Origin: Bacteroidota bacterium
Lineage (GTDB): Bacteria > Bacteroidota > Ignavibacteria > Palsa-1295
Assembly (NCBI GenBank): GCA_021324735.1
Contig: JAJPIO010000018.1
Span: 186,001 to 250,000 of the forward strand
Length of the DNA: 64,000 bases
Direction of reading: 5' to 3'
Below are positions 63,800-64,000 of this stretch, in pieces. The notes under the pieces are model-generated. The model saw only the letters and a program-made list of their open reading frames with translations, was not told where the DNA came from and ran no database searches. Numbering within the stretch: the first letter of the stretch is position 1; each line of letters begins with the position of its first letter. The position numbers were made by a program, and so were the translations under genes.

Positions 63800-64000
63800 A
63801 TGGCAAAAGTACGAGTAAACGGATTTACGTTATCGATCGATGGATATGGCGCAGGACCGAACCAGGACCTAAAAAATCCGCTCGGTATCGGCGGTCAAGG
63901 GTTGCACACCTGGATGATCGAGACGAAAACATTTCGGGAGGGCCACCTCGGAGAAGTCGGTGGGACGACCGGGACGGACAACGACATTACAATTCGCAGT
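63800..64000 (+). CDS. Dihydrofolate reductase / RibD C-terminal-like protein, 3' truncated by window
   Basis: The first 67 codons are visible from the ATG at 63800. VRVNGFTLSIDGYGAGPNQ and HTWMIETKTFREGH match the start of the DHFR-family / RibD-C proteins (YyaP type) that bind NADPH. It lies 11 bases after the SRPBCC gene, probably in the same transcript. Confidence 0.85.
   Translation, partial: MAKVRVNGFTLSIDGYGAGPNQDLKNPLGIGGQGLHTWMIETKTFREGHLGEVGGTTGTDNDITIRS

Overview
The window is 64 kb of an ordinary chromosome, with no mobile element, CRISPR array or rRNA. It suggests a free-living, oxygen-using Gram-negative bacterium of the Bacteroidota/Chlorobiota group. The evidence is a short Bacteroidetes-type primary sigma factor, a 2,477-residue SprA (outer-membrane translocon of the type IX secretion system, T9SS), two exported proteins with T9SS-type C-terminal sorting domains, and TAnnTTTG promoter elements at some genes. 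A Kapabacteria- or Ignavibacteria-like lineage is my guess and is inference only. Oxygen use is suggested by ThiO glycine oxidase, a Rieske protein and a cytochrome c.

Layout: 1-5 kb holds a GNAT fragment, a repeat-rich T9SS cargo and a lipoprotein. 5-20 kb holds a HAD phosphatase, RpoD, a degenerate GGDEF protein, two related exported proteins, a Nudix hydrolase, Ndk, SucD with a histone-like tail, a DUF2231-Rieske fusion, an oligopeptide-type binding lipoprotein and a repeat-containing exported protein with a structured leader. 20-25 kb holds a tight RidA/VOC/cyclase/FMN-reductase operon and a cell-envelope operon (lipoprotein hydrolase plus two putative outer-membrane proteins). 25-34 kb holds PBP4, AlaS, an AT-rich T9SS cargo, ClpS, Nfu-type and Mrp Fe-S proteins, a cytochrome c, a pirin and tRNA-Asn. 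34-40 kb holds an NtrC-type response regulator with a histidine kinase gene broken by an in-frame TAA, and PurL. 40-46 kb holds an AccC-MutS2-CvpA-YqeY-SDR run. 46-53.3 kb is a full thiamine operon (thiD-C-O-S-G-tenI-E-F) behind a TPP riboswitch. 53.4-60.9 kb is sprA. 61-64 kb is a plus-strand run of DUF1761, ArsR, SRPBCC, isoprenylcysteine-methyltransferase-like, SRPBCC and DHFR-like genes behind a strong double palindrome.

Most genes between 5.6 and 60.9 kb are on the minus strand in operons with short gaps or 1-17 base overlaps. The thiamine operon makes both halves of thiamine: ThiC/ThiD the pyrimidine, ThiO/ThiS/ThiG/ThiF/TenI the thiazole, ThiE the coupling. I saw no clearly new multi-gene system. 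The most unusual points are the SucD tail, the broken sensor kinase, the ArsR operator that spans its own start codon, a possible orphan small RNA at 61.1-61.2 kb, and 21-23 bp imperfect tandem duplications in intergenic DNA.
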